This document shows, one piece after another, positions 15,916-24,930 of a stretch of DNA of 64,000 nucleotides. Each line of letters begins with the position of its first letter. Positions within the stretch are counted from its first letter, which is position 1. Below the pieces are notes generated by a model. The model was given only the letters and a program-made list of their open reading frames with translations. It ran no database searches and had not been told where the DNA came from. The position numbers were made by a program, and so were the translations under genes. This DNA is from Yes71-27 sp040758635 (lineage in GTDB: Bacteria; Bacillota; Desulfotomaculia; Desulfotomaculales; Ammonificaceae): assembly GCA_040758635.1 (NCBI GenBank), contig JBFLVI010000003.1:67147-131146 (forward strand), in the 5' to 3' direction.

Positions 15916-17263
15916 GATCTTTTGGGAACGGGTGCTTGATTTCATGCTCTTCTGGGGGATCTGGCTGCTGGCGCCCCTGCTGGTGGACATTTCAACGGCG
16001 GTAAGCTATTTCGTCACCCTCTTTATGTACCTGCGGAAGGAAGACGAGGGGTTCACGCTGAGCCATTACCCCTACGTGACCGTGCTGGTACCGGTCTACA
16101 ATTCGGCGGAGACCCTTTACAAATGCCTGCAGTCGATCCGGGATCAGAGTTATCCGTCGGCGCTGATCCAGGTCATCTGCGTCAACAACGGCAGCCGCGA
16201 TAACAGCTTCGAGGTCTTCCAGCGCTTCCAGTACGCGCACCCGGAACTACCGCTGATGTGGGCCTCGCTTGACCGGCCCGGGAAGTCGGAGGCGCTAAAC
16301 GTCGGCCTATACTCCGGGCAGGGGTCATATCTGATAAACGTGGACGCGGACACCTGGCTGGACAAGGACGCCGTGCTGCAGGTGGTGCGGACCTTTGAGA
16401 GTAACCCCTCGCTGGTGGCGGCGACCGGTTCGATCAGGGTGGACAAGGTTCTCGGGAAGGGTTTCCGTTTCATTGACCTCCTCAATTACTGCGAAGTGGT
16501 TGAATACCTGATCGCTTTCGGTATCGGCCGCCGCTACCAGAACCTGACGAACACCCTTTTCACGCTTTCCGGTGCGTTTTCGGCCTTCCGCCGCGACACC
16601 ATCCTCCAGTCGTTCCTTTACCAAAACCGCACCGTCTCCGAAGACACCGACCTTACCTTCCACCTGCGCCAGATCGTGAAAAAAAAGCAGGGCCGGATCG
16701 GCTGCATCTCGAAGGCGATTGCCTACGTCGAGCCGATCGAATCCCTGGCCCGCCTTTATTCCCAACGGGTGCGGTGGCAGCGCGGGGAGATTGAAGTCCT
16801 GGCGATGCATTACGGCAGGGTGCCCGGTGCTCTAAAAGCCCTGTTCCAGTTCACCGGGCGCATTCTGATCTCCGACCATACCCTGGCGTTTTTGAGGCTG
16901 TCCTGGACCTTTTTGATCCCCTTCCTTTATTTCTTAGGCTATTCCCTGCCGACGGTGGTTGCGGCCATCTTCGGGCTCTTCATTTGCTACCTCTTGCTTG
17001 ACGGCCTCTATTTCCTCGTGGCTTACACCAGCGTGGATGAGCCTTACCAGAAAGAGCTGCAGAAAATCTGGTGGGTGGTTTTTCTGCTGCCGGGATACCG
17101 GTTTTTGACCTACTGGTTCCGGCTTGCCGGGATCATCGTCGGGATGACCCAGCCGAAAAGCTGGTCCGTGGAAAACCCGGTGAAGCAGTTAGGTGACCTT
17201 TTGCGATTCTACAAGAAGGGTCTGGTAAAGGGGGTTTTTCGGAAGCAGTGGCGGGAGTTTTAG
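15908..17263 (+). CDS. family 2 processive glycosyltransferase, exosortase G-associated type
   Basis: 451-residue membrane glycosyltransferase. One N-terminal helix precedes a GT-A domain: VTVLVPVYNSAETL, VDADTW (DxD), SEDTD (acid base region) and QRVRWQRGE (QxxRW, typical of polymer-forming enzymes such as cellulose or hyaluronan synthases). Several C-terminal helices follow. It overlaps the exosortase gene. Proteins of this kind are the standard third partner of XrtG. Likely builds or exports a surface glycan; the sugar is unknown. Confidence 0.87.
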   Translation: MAEIFWERVLDFMLFWGIWLLAPLLVDISTAVSYFVTLFMYLRKEDEGFTLSHYPYVTVLVPVYNSAETLYKCLQSIRDQSYPSALIQVICVNNGSRDNSFEVFQRFQYAHPELPLMWASLDRPGKSEALNVGLYSGQGSYLINVDADTWLDKDAVLQVVRTFESNPSLVAATGSIRVDKVLGKGFRFIDLLNYCEVVEYLIAFGIGRRYQNLTNTLFTLSGAFSAFRRDTILQSFLYQNRTVSEDTDLTFHLRQIVKKKQGRIGCISKAIAYVEPIESLARLYSQRVRWQRGEIEVLAMHYGRVPGALKALFQFTGRILISDHTLAFLRLSWTFLIPFLYFLGYSLPTVVAAIFGLFICYLLLDGLYFLVAYTSVDEPYQKELQKIWWVVFLLPGYRFLTYWFRLAGIIVGMTQPKSWSVENPVKQLGDLLRFYKKGLVKGVFRKQWREF

Positions 17264-17335
17264 CCCTGTGGCAAAGCAGGGGCAAAAACTGTAAAAACGG
17301 GAGTTTTGCACGTACCCGTGAAGGAATGGGTTCAC

Positions 17336-17414
17336 GAGGGAGTCGTTCACGACGATTAATTGTCGCCACCGGGAATGAGAAAAAAACATCAATTGCTTGT
17401 GCTTCGGACTTTTA
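17336..17414 (+). repeat. dispersed intergenic repeat, compact copy
   Basis: GAGGGAGTCGTTCACGAC (17336-17353) plus the segment from GCCACCGGGAATGAG to GCTTCGGACTTTTA (17365-17414). It is nearly identical to the two halves at 2147-2164 and 2334-2383, and a shorter diverged copy is at 28648. Here the halves are only 11 bases apart. Confidence 0.85.
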
Positions 17415-17486
17415 TAAACGTTGAACGTTGAACGGACCCCAAGGATTTGTCAGTGTAAGGTTAAACGTCTATTTTTGAGGCCGGTC

Positions 17487-17495
17487 TGGTATAAT
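17487..17495 (+). promoter_or_regulatory. extended -10 promoter for apgM
   Basis: TGGTATAAT gives the TGn extension plus a perfect -10 (17490-17495), 30 bases before the start codon; no good -35 is seen. The same extended -10 precedes moaA. Confidence 0.65.
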
Positions 17496-17524
17496 TAGCG
17501 AAAATACCTTTGCGAGGGAATAAG

Positions 17525-18742
17525 GTGAAATACGTCGTCGTTTTAGCGGACGGGATGGCGGACTACCCCTGTCCGGAACTCGGGGGGCTGACGCCGCTGG
17601 CATACGCCTGGACGCCGCACATGGACGATCTGGCCGCCCGGGGAACGGTAGGCCTGGTGCAAACGGTGCCGGAGGGCCTGCCGCCGGGAAGCGATGTGGC
17701 CAACCTGACAGTGCTGGGCTACAACCCGCGGGAATGCTACACCGGCCGGGCGCCGCTGGAGGCGGCGAGCATGGGGGTGGAGCTCGGACCGGAGGATGTG
17801 GCCTTCCGGTGCAACCTGGTCACCCTTTCGGAAGACGAGCCCTACGCCGCGAAAGTGATGGTTGACTACAGCGCCGGGGAGATCTCTTCCGCCGAGGCCC
17901 GGGAGCTTATCGCGGCGGTGCAAGAGCGTCTGGGAAGCGAAGAAATTTCGTTTTACCCGGGAGTCAGCTACCGGCACCTGATGGTCTGGCGGGGCGGCCC
18001 GGCGGACACGGTGCTCACGCCGCCGCACGACATCAGCGGGCAGGTTGTCGGTGCCTACCTGCCTCAGGGCGAAGGTGCCGGGACTCTGCTGGGGCTGATG
18101 GAGGAAAGCGCGCGCCTTCTCCCGGGCGAGGCGGTGAACCGCCGGCGGCTGGCGGGCGGGGCGAAACCCGCCAATTCACTCTGGTTCTGGGGCCAGGGCC
18201 GGCGGCCGCAGTTGGCGCTTTTCCGGGAAAGGTTCGGCCTGGCGGGGAGCGTCATTGCGGCGGTAGACCTCATCCGGGGGATCGGGGTGCTGGCGGGGAT
18301 GCGGGTGCCGGTCGTTCCCGGGGCCACCGGGAACGTTCATACGAACTACGCGGGCAAGGCCGGCGCCGCGCTGGAGGAGCTGGCGGCGGGGCGGGACTTC
18401 GTTTTCGTGCACGTCGAGGCAGCGGACGAGGCCGGACACCAGGGGGATCTGCAGGCCAAGGTACGGGCGATCGAGGAAATCGACGCGAAGTTGGTCGGAG
18501 GGCTCCTCCAGGGGCTTAAAGCAAGCTTTCCGGCCTGGCGGTTGATGGTGCTGCCAGACCATCCCACGCCGGTCAGCGTCAGGACCCACACCGCCGAGCC
18601 GGTACCCTTCGTAATCGCCGACAGCCGGACCGGGAATTGCCGTGTTTCGGCGCAGGTCTTTACCGAAGCAGTGGCGGAGAGCGCCGGATTGTTGTTTGCA
18701 GACGGGTGGGAGTTACTTCCGTATTTTCTCCGGGTACGGTAA
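17525..18742 (+). CDS. apgM: cofactor-independent phosphoglycerate mutase, archaeal type
   Basis: Interconverts 3- and 2-phosphoglycerate. It belongs to the alkaline-phosphatase superfamily: LADGMADYP holds the first metal ligand, SDVANLTVLGYNP follows, and HVEAADEAGHQGD and LPDHPTPVSVRTHT carry the later ligands. Length about 405 aa fits the ApgM family. GTG 17525 is chosen with GAGGGAATAAG upstream; TTG 17510 would overlap that site. It is monocistronic between the exosortase operon and the Spo0B-like gene. Confidence 0.92.
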   Translation: MKYVVVLADGMADYPCPELGGLTPLAYAWTPHMDDLAARGTVGLVQTVPEGLPPGSDVANLTVLGYNPRECYTGRAPLEAASMGVELGPEDVAFRCNLVTLSEDEPYAAKVMVDYSAGEISSAEARELIAAVQERLGSEEISFYPGVSYRHLMVWRGGPADTVLTPPHDISGQVVGAYLPQGEGAGTLLGLMEESARLLPGEAVNRRRLAGGAKPANSLWFWGQGRRPQLALFRERFGLAGSVIAAVDLIRGIGVLAGMRVPVVPGATGNVHTNYAGKAGAALEELAAGRDFVFVHVEAADEAGHQGDLQAKVRAIEEIDAKLVGGLLQGLKASFPAWRLMVLPDHPTPVSVRTHTAEPVPFVIADSRTGNCRVSAQVFTEAVAESAGLLFADGWELLPYFLRVR

Positions 18743-18892
18743 GGCGGGGGAGAAGGTTTGCGACTGAAAGCCGCCACGTTCAGGCGAAGGTAACGTACTT
18801 GCGGCCCGGTGGTGCGTGTTTCCGGACAGGCGGAGCTTTAAACGGCCGCCTTTTTCTGTTATCATAGTAAAAATGAGACCGGGTGGGGTTAA

Positions 18893-19408
18893 ATGGAAGC
18901 CAAGGAGGCGCTCAAGATTTTACGGGCGCAGTACCACGACTTTTTAAATTGCCTGCAGGTGGTTTCCGGCCTGGTGGATTTGGGCCGGCCGGAGAAGATC
19001 AAGGAATACGTCCGCCGGGCGGCGGACGAGTTTGCGGCGCGGGGGCGGCTCGCCAAGTCGGGTTTGCCGGAGGTAACCTGGTTGCTCCTCCGGTTTCAAA
19101 CGGAGGCTGCGGAGCACGGGATCAAGGTTTCGTGCGAACTCGGGCAGGGTACGGGGGAATCGGTGCCGGAAGCCGCGTTTCTGGGCCGTTTTCACGAGGC
19201 GATTGTGGCGCGCAGTTCCGGGGTTCGCGAGGAACGGCTGCTCAAAATAACGGGTAAAAGGACCCCGAAAGGTTACGCCCTGACTTACAGTGGCCCCTTC
19301 GCCTGGAAGGAGGTTGCGGGAGCGGTGGCCGAAACCGCGGCCGCCGCTGGGGTGAAGCTGACGGTCGCGGAAGAAAACGCGGCCACAATTCTCTTACCTG
19401 TCCGGTAG
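18893..19408 (+). CDS. Spo0B-like phosphotransferase-domain protein
   Basis: 171 residues. The N-terminus forms the helical hairpin seen in Spo0B and sensor-kinase dimerisation domains, with His15 in RAQYHDFLNCLQVVSGLVDL (H-x3-N, as in Spo0B), then a degenerate ATPase-like C-terminal half without nucleotide motifs. Directly upstream of obg, exactly where spo0B sits in B. subtilis. In Bacillus, Spo0B relays phosphate from Spo0F to Spo0A. Most Clostridia lack a phosphorelay, so the partner here is uncertain. The gene is five bases from obg. Confidence 0.72.
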   Translation: MEAKEALKILRAQYHDFLNCLQVVSGLVDLGRPEKIKEYVRRAADEFAARGRLAKSGLPEVTWLLLRFQTEAAEHGIKVSCELGQGTGESVPEAAFLGRFHEAIVARSSGVREERLLKITGKRTPKGYALTYSGPFAWKEVAGAVAETAAAAGVKLTVAEENAATILLPVR

Positions 19409-19413
19409 ACGGC

Positions 19414-20682
19414 ATGTTTTACGATCACCTTAAGATTTACGTCAAGGCCGGGGATGGCGGAAACGGCTGCGTGGCCTTCCGCCGGGAGAAATACGTTCCT
19501 TTCGGCGGGCCGGCGGGCGGTGACGGCGGGCGGGGCGGCCACGTCCTCCTCCGGGCCGATGAAGGTTTGCGAACGCTGGTGGACTTTCATTTCCGGCGCC
19601 AATTTAAGGCCGGGCGGGGCGGCCACGGCGAAGGGAAGGAGCGCCACGGGAAAAGCGGCGCCGATCTCGTCCTCCAGGTGCCGGTGGGTACCGTGGTCCG
19701 GGACGCGGCGACGGGCGAAGTCCTGGCCGACCTAGTACAGCACGGCCAGGAAGTGATCGTGGCCCGCGGCGGCCGGGGCGGCCGCGGCAACGCCCGCTTT
19801 GCCACGTCTACGGAGCGGGCGCCCCGGTTCGCGGAAAAAGGCGAACCGGGTGAAGAACGCTGGTTGGAGCTCGAGCTCAAGCTCCTGGCGGACGTGGGAT
19901 TGGTCGGGTTGCCGAACGCCGGGAAATCCACAATCCTTTCCCGGGTTTCGGCGGCGCGTCCTAAGATTGCCGACTACCCCTTCACCACCCTCGAGCCCTG
20001 CCTGGGGGTCGTCCGGGTGGGGGAGGGTGAAAGTTTCGTGCTGGCAGACCTCCCGGGCCTGATTGAGGGCGCGCATGCCGGCGCCGGTCTTGGGCATAAG
20101 TTTCTCCGGCACATCGAGCGGACCCGGTTACTGATTCACGTCGTGGATGCTGCGGGAACCGCGGGGAGGGACCCGGTGGCCGATTTTGCCGTGATCAACC
20201 GGGAACTGGCGCTTTACAGCCCCGAACTGGCCGCACGGCCCCAGGTGGTGGCGGCGAACAAAATGGACCTCCCGGAAAGTCGGCCGAAGCTGGAGCGCCT
20301 GCGGGTGGCTCTGCCTGGCTACGAAGTTTTTCCGGTCTCCGCCGCCACCGGCGAAGGCCTTGACCGCTTGATGGCCCGCGTGGCGGAGCTTTTACGGGAA
20401 TTGCCGGCGCCCCGGTTGGTCGAGGCCCCCGAGAAGGCCGCCGCCGGCGGGGCGCCCTTGCGCGTGCGTCAGGAAGCAGGGGTTTTCGTCGTCGAAGATG
20501 AAAAGATCGAGCGGAAGGTGGCGATGACCGACCTCGACAACCCGGAGGCGGTGCGGCGGCTGAAACAGTATTTTCGCCGGGCGGGTGTCGAGGACGCCCT
20601 CCGAACCGCGGGAGTAAAGCCCGGGGACACGGTGCGGATCGGGCGGGAGGAGTTCGTCTACCAGCCGGAGGGAGAGGCATGA
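19414..20682 (+). CDS. obgE: GTPase Obg/CgtA
   Basis: Ribosome-associated GTPase involved in 50S assembly and stress control. The glycine-rich Obg fold occupies about 1-158 (GGDGGRGGHV, ARGGRGGRGN), the G domain about 159-330 (GLPNAGKSTIL, DLPGLIEGAH, NKMD), and the C-terminal OCT domain is complete. Length 422 aa. Five bases after the Spo0B-like gene, and the end overlaps proB by four bases. Confidence 0.97.
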   Translation: MFYDHLKIYVKAGDGGNGCVAFRREKYVPFGGPAGGDGGRGGHVLLRADEGLRTLVDFHFRRQFKAGRGGHGEGKERHGKSGADLVLQVPVGTVVRDAATGEVLADLVQHGQEVIVARGGRGGRGNARFATSTERAPRFAEKGEPGEERWLELELKLLADVGLVGLPNAGKSTILSRVSAARPKIADYPFTTLEPCLGVVRVGEGESFVLADLPGLIEGAHAGAGLGHKFLRHIERTRLLIHVVDAAGTAGRDPVADFAVINRELALYSPELAARPQVVAANKMDLPESRPKLERLRVALPGYEVFPVSAATGEGLDRLMARVAELLRELPAPRLVEAPEKAAAGGAPLRVRQEAGVFVVEDEKIERKVAMTDLDNPEAVRRLKQYFRRAGVEDALRTAGVKPGDTVRIGREEFVYQPEGEA

Positions 20683-21833
20683 GGGCGAGCCGTTTGCTGG
20701 GAGAAGAGGTGCGGGATAGGAAGGGTTTCGGCCGTTTCAAGCGGCTGGTCGTCAAGGTGGGCACGAGTTCGCTGACCCACAAGACGGGGGAAATCAACCT
20801 GCGCCAGATCGAAAAGCTCGTGCGGGAACTGGCGGGGGTTCACAGCGAGGGGCGCGAGGTGCTGCTGGTTTCGTCGGGAGCGATCGGCGCCGGAATGGGG
20901 CGCCTGGGCTTCAAGACGCGCCCGAAAACGATTCCGGAAAAGCAGGCCTGTGCCGCAGTCGGCCAGGGACTGCTCCTGCAAATGTACGAAAAGGGTTTTG
21001 CCGAGTACGGGATTGTGGTGGGTCAGGTGCTTCTAACGAGGGGAGACCTGGCCGACCGACAGCGCTTCCTGAACGCCCGCAACACGCTGCTTACCCTTTT
21101 AAGGTACAGGGTCCTGCCGGTGATTAACGAGAACGATACCGTTGCGGTGGACGAAATCCGGTTCGGAGACAACGATACCCTTTCGGCGCTGGTGGCCAAC
21201 CTGGTGGACGCGGAGCTGCTGCTGATCCTGTCTGACGTAGAAGGGCTTTATACGGCCGACCCGCACAAGAAACCGGATGCGGAACTGATTCCCGAGGTTA
21301 CGGCGATTACGCCGGAACTGGAAGCCCTCGGGGGCGAGGCTGGTTCCGCCATGGGGAGCGGCGGGATGGTCACCAAGTTTCAGGCGGCGCAGATTGCGGG
21401 CCGGGGCGGGGCCGTGATGGTCCTTGCCGCAGCGGCGGCCCCCAACGTCGTCCGCCGGGTGCTGGCGGGGGAAGAGATCGGGACGGTCTTCTGGCCGACG
21501 GAGCGCTTGAAAGGGCGCAAGCGCTGGATCCTGTTCGGGGCCGCCGTCAAGGGGAGGATTTATGTGGACGCCGGCGCCGCCCGGGCGCTGTGCGAAGGGG
21601 GGAAAAGCTTGCTCCCTTCGGGCATTGTACGGGTGGAAGGGCATTTTGAGGCCGGTCACCCGGTAAGCGTCATTGATCCCGACGGCCGCGAAATCGCCCG
21701 GGGCCTGGTCAACTATTCCGCGGCGGAGGTCGAGCAGATCAAGGGGGCGAACACGGCCCGGATCGCGCAGCTTATCGGGACGCAGCCTTACGCCGAGGTG
21801 GTCCACCGGGACAACCTGGTTCTAACGCGGTAA
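20679..21833 (+). CDS. proB: glutamate 5-kinase
   Basis: First enzyme of proline synthesis. Amino-acid-kinase domain with VVKVGTSSLTHK, LVSSGAIGAG and NENDTVAVDEIRFGDNDTLSA, then a C-terminal PUA domain (RIYVDAGAARAL onward). 384 aa. The ATG start overlaps the obg stop. proA follows after the HIT gene, so the proline pathway is split only by one small gene. Confidence 0.96.
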   Translation: MRASRLLGEEVRDRKGFGRFKRLVVKVGTSSLTHKTGEINLRQIEKLVRELAGVHSEGREVLLVSSGAIGAGMGRLGFKTRPKTIPEKQACAAVGQGLLLQMYEKGFAEYGIVVGQVLLTRGDLADRQRFLNARNTLLTLLRYRVLPVINENDTVAVDEIRFGDNDTLSALVANLVDAELLLILSDVEGLYTADPHKKPDAELIPEVTAITPELEALGGEAGSAMGSGGMVTKFQAAQIAGRGGAVMVLAAAAAPNVVRRVLAGEEIGTVFWPTERLKGRKRWILFGAAVKGRIYVDAGAARALCEGGKSLLPSGIVRVEGHFEAGHPVSVIDPDGREIARGLVNYSAAEVEQIKGANTARIAQLIGTQPYAEVVHRDNLVLTR

Positions 21834-21848
21834 CGAAAGGAAGAGAGA

Positions 21849-22337
21849 ATGGAAAAGCTCTGGGCGCCCTGGCGGGCGATTTACATTACACAGCCGAAAG
21901 ACGAGGCGGAGTGCATCTTCTGCGCCAAGCTCAACGACACCCGGGACGCCGAAAACTATGTTCTGGTGCGGCGGGAGCGCTCTTTTGTACTTCTAAATCT
22001 CTATCCATACAACAACGGGCACCTTCTGGTTGCACCGCACCGGCACGTGGCGGACATCACGGAGCTGACTCCCGAGGAGTCGTTGTCCTTGTTCCATCTG
22101 ACGCAAGAGATGGTTGCGCTGATCCGGCGGGTGATGCGGCCCGACGGCTTCAACATCGGGATCAACCTCGGGCGGGTCGCGGGCGCGGGCTTCCCCGGCC
22201 ACTTTCACATCCACATCGTGCCCCGCTGGGATGGGGACACCAGCTTCATGCCGGTGGTCGGGGACGTGAAGGTGATTTCCGAGAGCCTGGACCGGACCTA
22301 CGCCAAGCTGAGGCAAGGACTGGAGGCGGAAGGCTGA
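21849..22337 (+). CDS. HIT-family hydrolase/AP4A phosphorylase-like protein
   Basis: 162 residues. The histidine-triad motif HFHIHIVPRW is intact, and LYPYNNGHLLVAPHRH and the N-terminal CIFC (possible zinc site) place it with the diadenosine-polyphosphate-cleaving branch. The true substrate is not known. 15 bases after proB with AAGGAAGAGAG upstream. The element after the stop begins at once with an inverted-repeat arm. Confidence 0.88.
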   Translation: MEKLWAPWRAIYITQPKDEAECIFCAKLNDTRDAENYVLVRRERSFVLLNLYPYNNGHLLVAPHRHVADITELTPEESLSLFHLTQEMVALIRRVMRPDGFNIGINLGRVAGAGFPGHFHIHIVPRWDGDTSFMPVVGDVKVISESLDRTYAKLRQGLEAEG

Positions 22338-22476
22338 ACCGCCAAGACGCCAAGCACACATTAAGGAAAGAATCTTGTAGAAGCAGATTATGAGATATTT
22401 CGAAGGATCTTCTAAGACGGGAGAAAGAAATATTAAAGAAGACCCTGGCAATTATCGATCTTAGCGCCTTGGCGGT
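22338..22476. repeat. MITE-like element with CCGCCAAGNCGCCAAG ends
   Basis: ACCGCCAAGACGCCAAG (22338-22354) and CTTAGCGCCTTGGCGGT (22460-22476) are inverted repeats matching at 15 of 17 positions, with about 105 AT-richer bases between and no ORF. It fills the gap between the HIT gene and proA. Confidence 0.6.
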
Positions 22477-22501
22477 CAATAAGGGTAAAGGGGGAAGTAA
22501 A

Positions 22502-23761
22502 ATGAACGAGATCGAAGCGGCGGTTGTGGAAAAGGCGAAGCGGGCTAAAGAAGCGGCGCGGCGCCTGGCCTACCTTTCTACTACGGCAAAGGGCGCCGGA
22601 CTGCTGGCGATGGCCGACGCACTGGAGGCCAACATGGCCGGCATCCTGGAGGCCAACGCCCGGGATCTGGAAGCGGGGAAGGCGAAGGGGTTGAGCGGGG
22701 CGCTTCTTGACCGCCTCCTGCTCAACGAGGCCCGTGTGCGGGAAATGGCTCAGGGGTTGCGGGACGTCGTCAAACTGTCCGATCCGGTGGGCGAGGTGGT
22801 GGCGATGTGGCGGCGGCCCAACGGCCTGGAGGTAGGGCAGATGCGGGTGCCGCTGGGCGTAATCGGAATGATTTACGAGGCCCGCCCCAACGTCACCGTG
22901 GACGCCGCCGGGTTGTGCCTGAAAGCTGGGAACGCGGTGGTTCTGCGGGGCGGTTCCGAAGCCATCCACTCCAACACCGCCATCACCCGCATCATTGCGG
23001 ACGCCGCTTATCGCGCCGGGATCCCGGAGGGGGCGATCGAGTTTATCGACCGGACGGAACGCGAGGCGGCGCAGGTCTTAATGCGGCTCAACGAGTATGT
23101 TGACGTGCTCATCCCCCGGGGCGGGGCGGGATTGATCCGGACGGTGGTCAAGACGGCCACCGTACCGGTAATCGAAACCGGGGTGGGGAACTGCCACACC
23201 TACGTGGACGAGTTCGCCGACCTGGAAAAGGCGGCGGCAATCGTCATCAACGCCAAGTGCCAGCGCCCGGGCGTTTGCAACGCGATGGAGACCCTCCTGG
23301 TGCACGAGGCGGTGGCGCCTGCTTTCCTGCCGGCAGTAGCCCGGCAGCTCAAGGAACGGGGCGTGGAAATCCGCGGCTGCCCGGGAACTCTGAAATACGT
23401 GCCCTGGGCGCGTCCGGCGACTGAGGAAGACTGGTTCACGGAGTTCCTGGACCTCATCCTGGCCGTCCGGGTGGTCTCCAGCCTGGAGGAGGCGCTCGAC
23501 CATATCTACCGGTACGGCACCAAGCACTCCGAGGCGATCGTCACCGAAAGCTACACCAACGCCCGGCGCTTCCTGAAAGAGGTGGACGCAGCGGCGGTCT
23601 ACGTTAACGCCTCCACCCGTTTTACCGATGGCGGGCAGTTTGGCTTCGGGGCGGAGATCGGCATCTCGACCCAGAAGCTCCATACCCGGGGACCGATGGG
23701 CTTGAAAGAGCTGACCACCATCAAGTACATCATCTTTGGCGAGGGCCAGGTCCGGGAGTAA
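22502..23761 (+). CDS. proA: gamma-glutamyl phosphate reductase
   Basis: Second enzyme of proline synthesis, reducing glutamyl-5-phosphate with NADPH. Aldehyde-dehydrogenase fold with the catalytic cysteine in CQRPGVCNAMETLLVH, and YEARPNVTVDAAGLCLK and FGFGAEIGISTQKLHTRGP. ATG 22502 is set by AAAGGGGGAAG upstream. 419 aa. Confidence 0.96.
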   Translation: MNEIEAAVVEKAKRAKEAARRLAYLSTTAKGAGLLAMADALEANMAGILEANARDLEAGKAKGLSGALLDRLLLNEARVREMAQGLRDVVKLSDPVGEVVAMWRRPNGLEVGQMRVPLGVIGMIYEARPNVTVDAAGLCLKAGNAVVLRGGSEAIHSNTAITRIIADAAYRAGIPEGAIEFIDRTEREAAQVLMRLNEYVDVLIPRGGAGLIRTVVKTATVPVIETGVGNCHTYVDEFADLEKAAAIVINAKCQRPGVCNAMETLLVHEAVAPAFLPAVARQLKERGVEIRGCPGTLKYVPWARPATEEDWFTEFLDLILAVRVVSSLEEALDHIYRYGTKHSEAIVTESYTNARRFLKEVDAAAVYVNASTRFTDGGQFGFGAEIGISTQKLHTRGPMGLKELTTIKYIIFGEGQVRE

Positions 23762-23916
23762 CCGTTTCCGGTGGGTTCCCATAGAATAAGCAGGGAAGCG
23801 GCCTGGGTTGGAAGCTTTAAAAGTGATCATCCCTGGGTTTGGCTCAAAAAGTGTTGGATTACCGGAGCTTTACTCCGGAGAAAAAACCAAATTTTGTTAT
23901 AAACAACCTCTTTTAG

Positions 23917-23945
23917 TTGATTCTTTTTGCGAAAACAGTTATAAT
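23917..23945 (+). promoter_or_regulatory. sigma-A promoter for nadD
   Basis: TTGATT (23917-23922), 17-base spacer, TATAAT (23940-23945). Transcription would begin near 23952, which excludes the in-frame ATG 23944 as start. Confidence 0.8.
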
Positions 23946-23973
23946 GAGGCCAAATGGGGTGGATGCTGCGCGG

Positions 23974-24570
23974 ATGCGACTCGGATTGATGGGGGGAACC
24001 TTTGACCCCATCCATTATGGCCACTTGGTGGCGGCCGAAGTGGCACGGTATGAGTTCGGTCTATCCAGAGTGGTGTTCATCCCTGCGGGGCAGCCGCCGC
24101 ATAAACTGGACCGGCAGATTTCGCCGGCGGCCCACCGGGTGGCGATGGTGCGTTTGGCGGTGGCCTCCAACCCGTACTTTGAGGTTTCGACAGCGGAGGT
24201 TGACCGGCCGGGGCCTTCCTATACTGTGGAAACGGTGAGCCTGTTCCGCCGCTTTTATCCCGGGGCGGAAATTTATTTTATCACCGGCGCGGATGCGGTA
24301 GCGGAAATCAGTACCTGGCACCGGTCCGAAGAGCTGGTGCGGCTTTGCCGGGTGGTAGCGGTAACCAGACCGTGCTATGATTTGGAGGAGCTTGGCCGGA
24401 GCCTGGCGGAGCTCGGCGAGGGTTTCGAGCGGGTTTCGCTGCTTCCGGCTCCGGGAGTGGCGGTCTCTTCAACGGAAATCCGGGAGCGGGTTCACGCGGG
24501 AAAACCGATCAAGTACCTCCTGCCGGAAGCGGTAGAAGATTATATTGCGAGGCACGGGTTATATCTTTAG
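23974..24570 (+). CDS. nadD: nicotinate-nucleotide adenylyltransferase
   Basis: NAD synthesis enzyme. RLGLMGGTFDPIHYGHL holds the nucleotidyltransferase GxFxPxHxGH signature and VSSTEIRERV the C-terminal ISSTxIR motif. About 198 aa. The start was moved to ATG 23974 because the promoter and its start point lie upstream of it but downstream of or at earlier candidates. The usual neighbour yqeK is missing; an RRM gene lies before rsfS instead. Confidence 0.93.
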   Translation: MRLGLMGGTFDPIHYGHLVAAEVARYEFGLSRVVFIPAGQPPHKLDRQISPAAHRVAMVRLAVASNPYFEVSTAEVDRPGPSYTVETVSLFRRFYPGAEIYFITGADAVAEISTWHRSEELVRLCRVVAVTRPCYDLEELGRSLAELGEGFERVSLLPAPGVAVSSTEIRERVHAGKPIKYLLPEAVEDYIARHGLYL

Positions 24571-24630
24571 GGCGTCATCGGGGTGTTCCCGCTGCAAGAG
24601 CCATTTTTATTCGGGAAAGAGGTGAAGTGA

Positions 24631-24894
24631 GTGGTGCGGACCCTTTACGTGGGCAACCTGCCGTGGACCACGAAAGCCGAAGACTTGACGGAGGCTTTTT
24701 CGGCTTACGGTGAGGTATTGTCCAGCCGGATCATTTCCGACCGGCAAACGGGACGTTCCCGGGGTTTCGGTTTTGTCGAAGTGCGCGACGAGGACGCGGA
24801 AGCGATGATTTCCGCCCTCAACGGCGCTGAATTCGGCGGCCGGGTCATCGTGGTAAACGAAGCCCGGGAGCGGCAAGACGGCGGCAGGCGGTAG
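24631..24894 (+). CDS. single-RRM RNA-binding protein
   Basis: 87 residues, a bare RNA-recognition motif: RNP2 LYVGNL near residue 5 and RNP1 RGFGFVEV near residue 45, with a short basic tail rich in Arg and Gly. Small RRM proteins of this type occur in cyanobacteria and some Clostridia and are linked to cold or stress RNA binding; the targets are unknown. Start GTG 24631 after GAAAGAGGTGAAG. It lies between nadD and rsfS, so a link to RNA or ribosome use is plausible. Confidence 0.88.
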   Translation: MVRTLYVGNLPWTTKAEDLTEAFSAYGEVLSSRIISDRQTGRSRGFGFVEVRDEDAEAMISALNGAEFGGRVIVVNEARERQDGGRR

Positions 24895-24930
24895 CAGGGG
24901 CTTATTTTCGGATCTTGGTTTTGAGGGGGA

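Noticed and set aside
23869..23890. terminator after proA (CCGGAG/CTCCGG)
   Set aside because: The hairpin is short and is followed by A residues rather than T residues on the coding strand.
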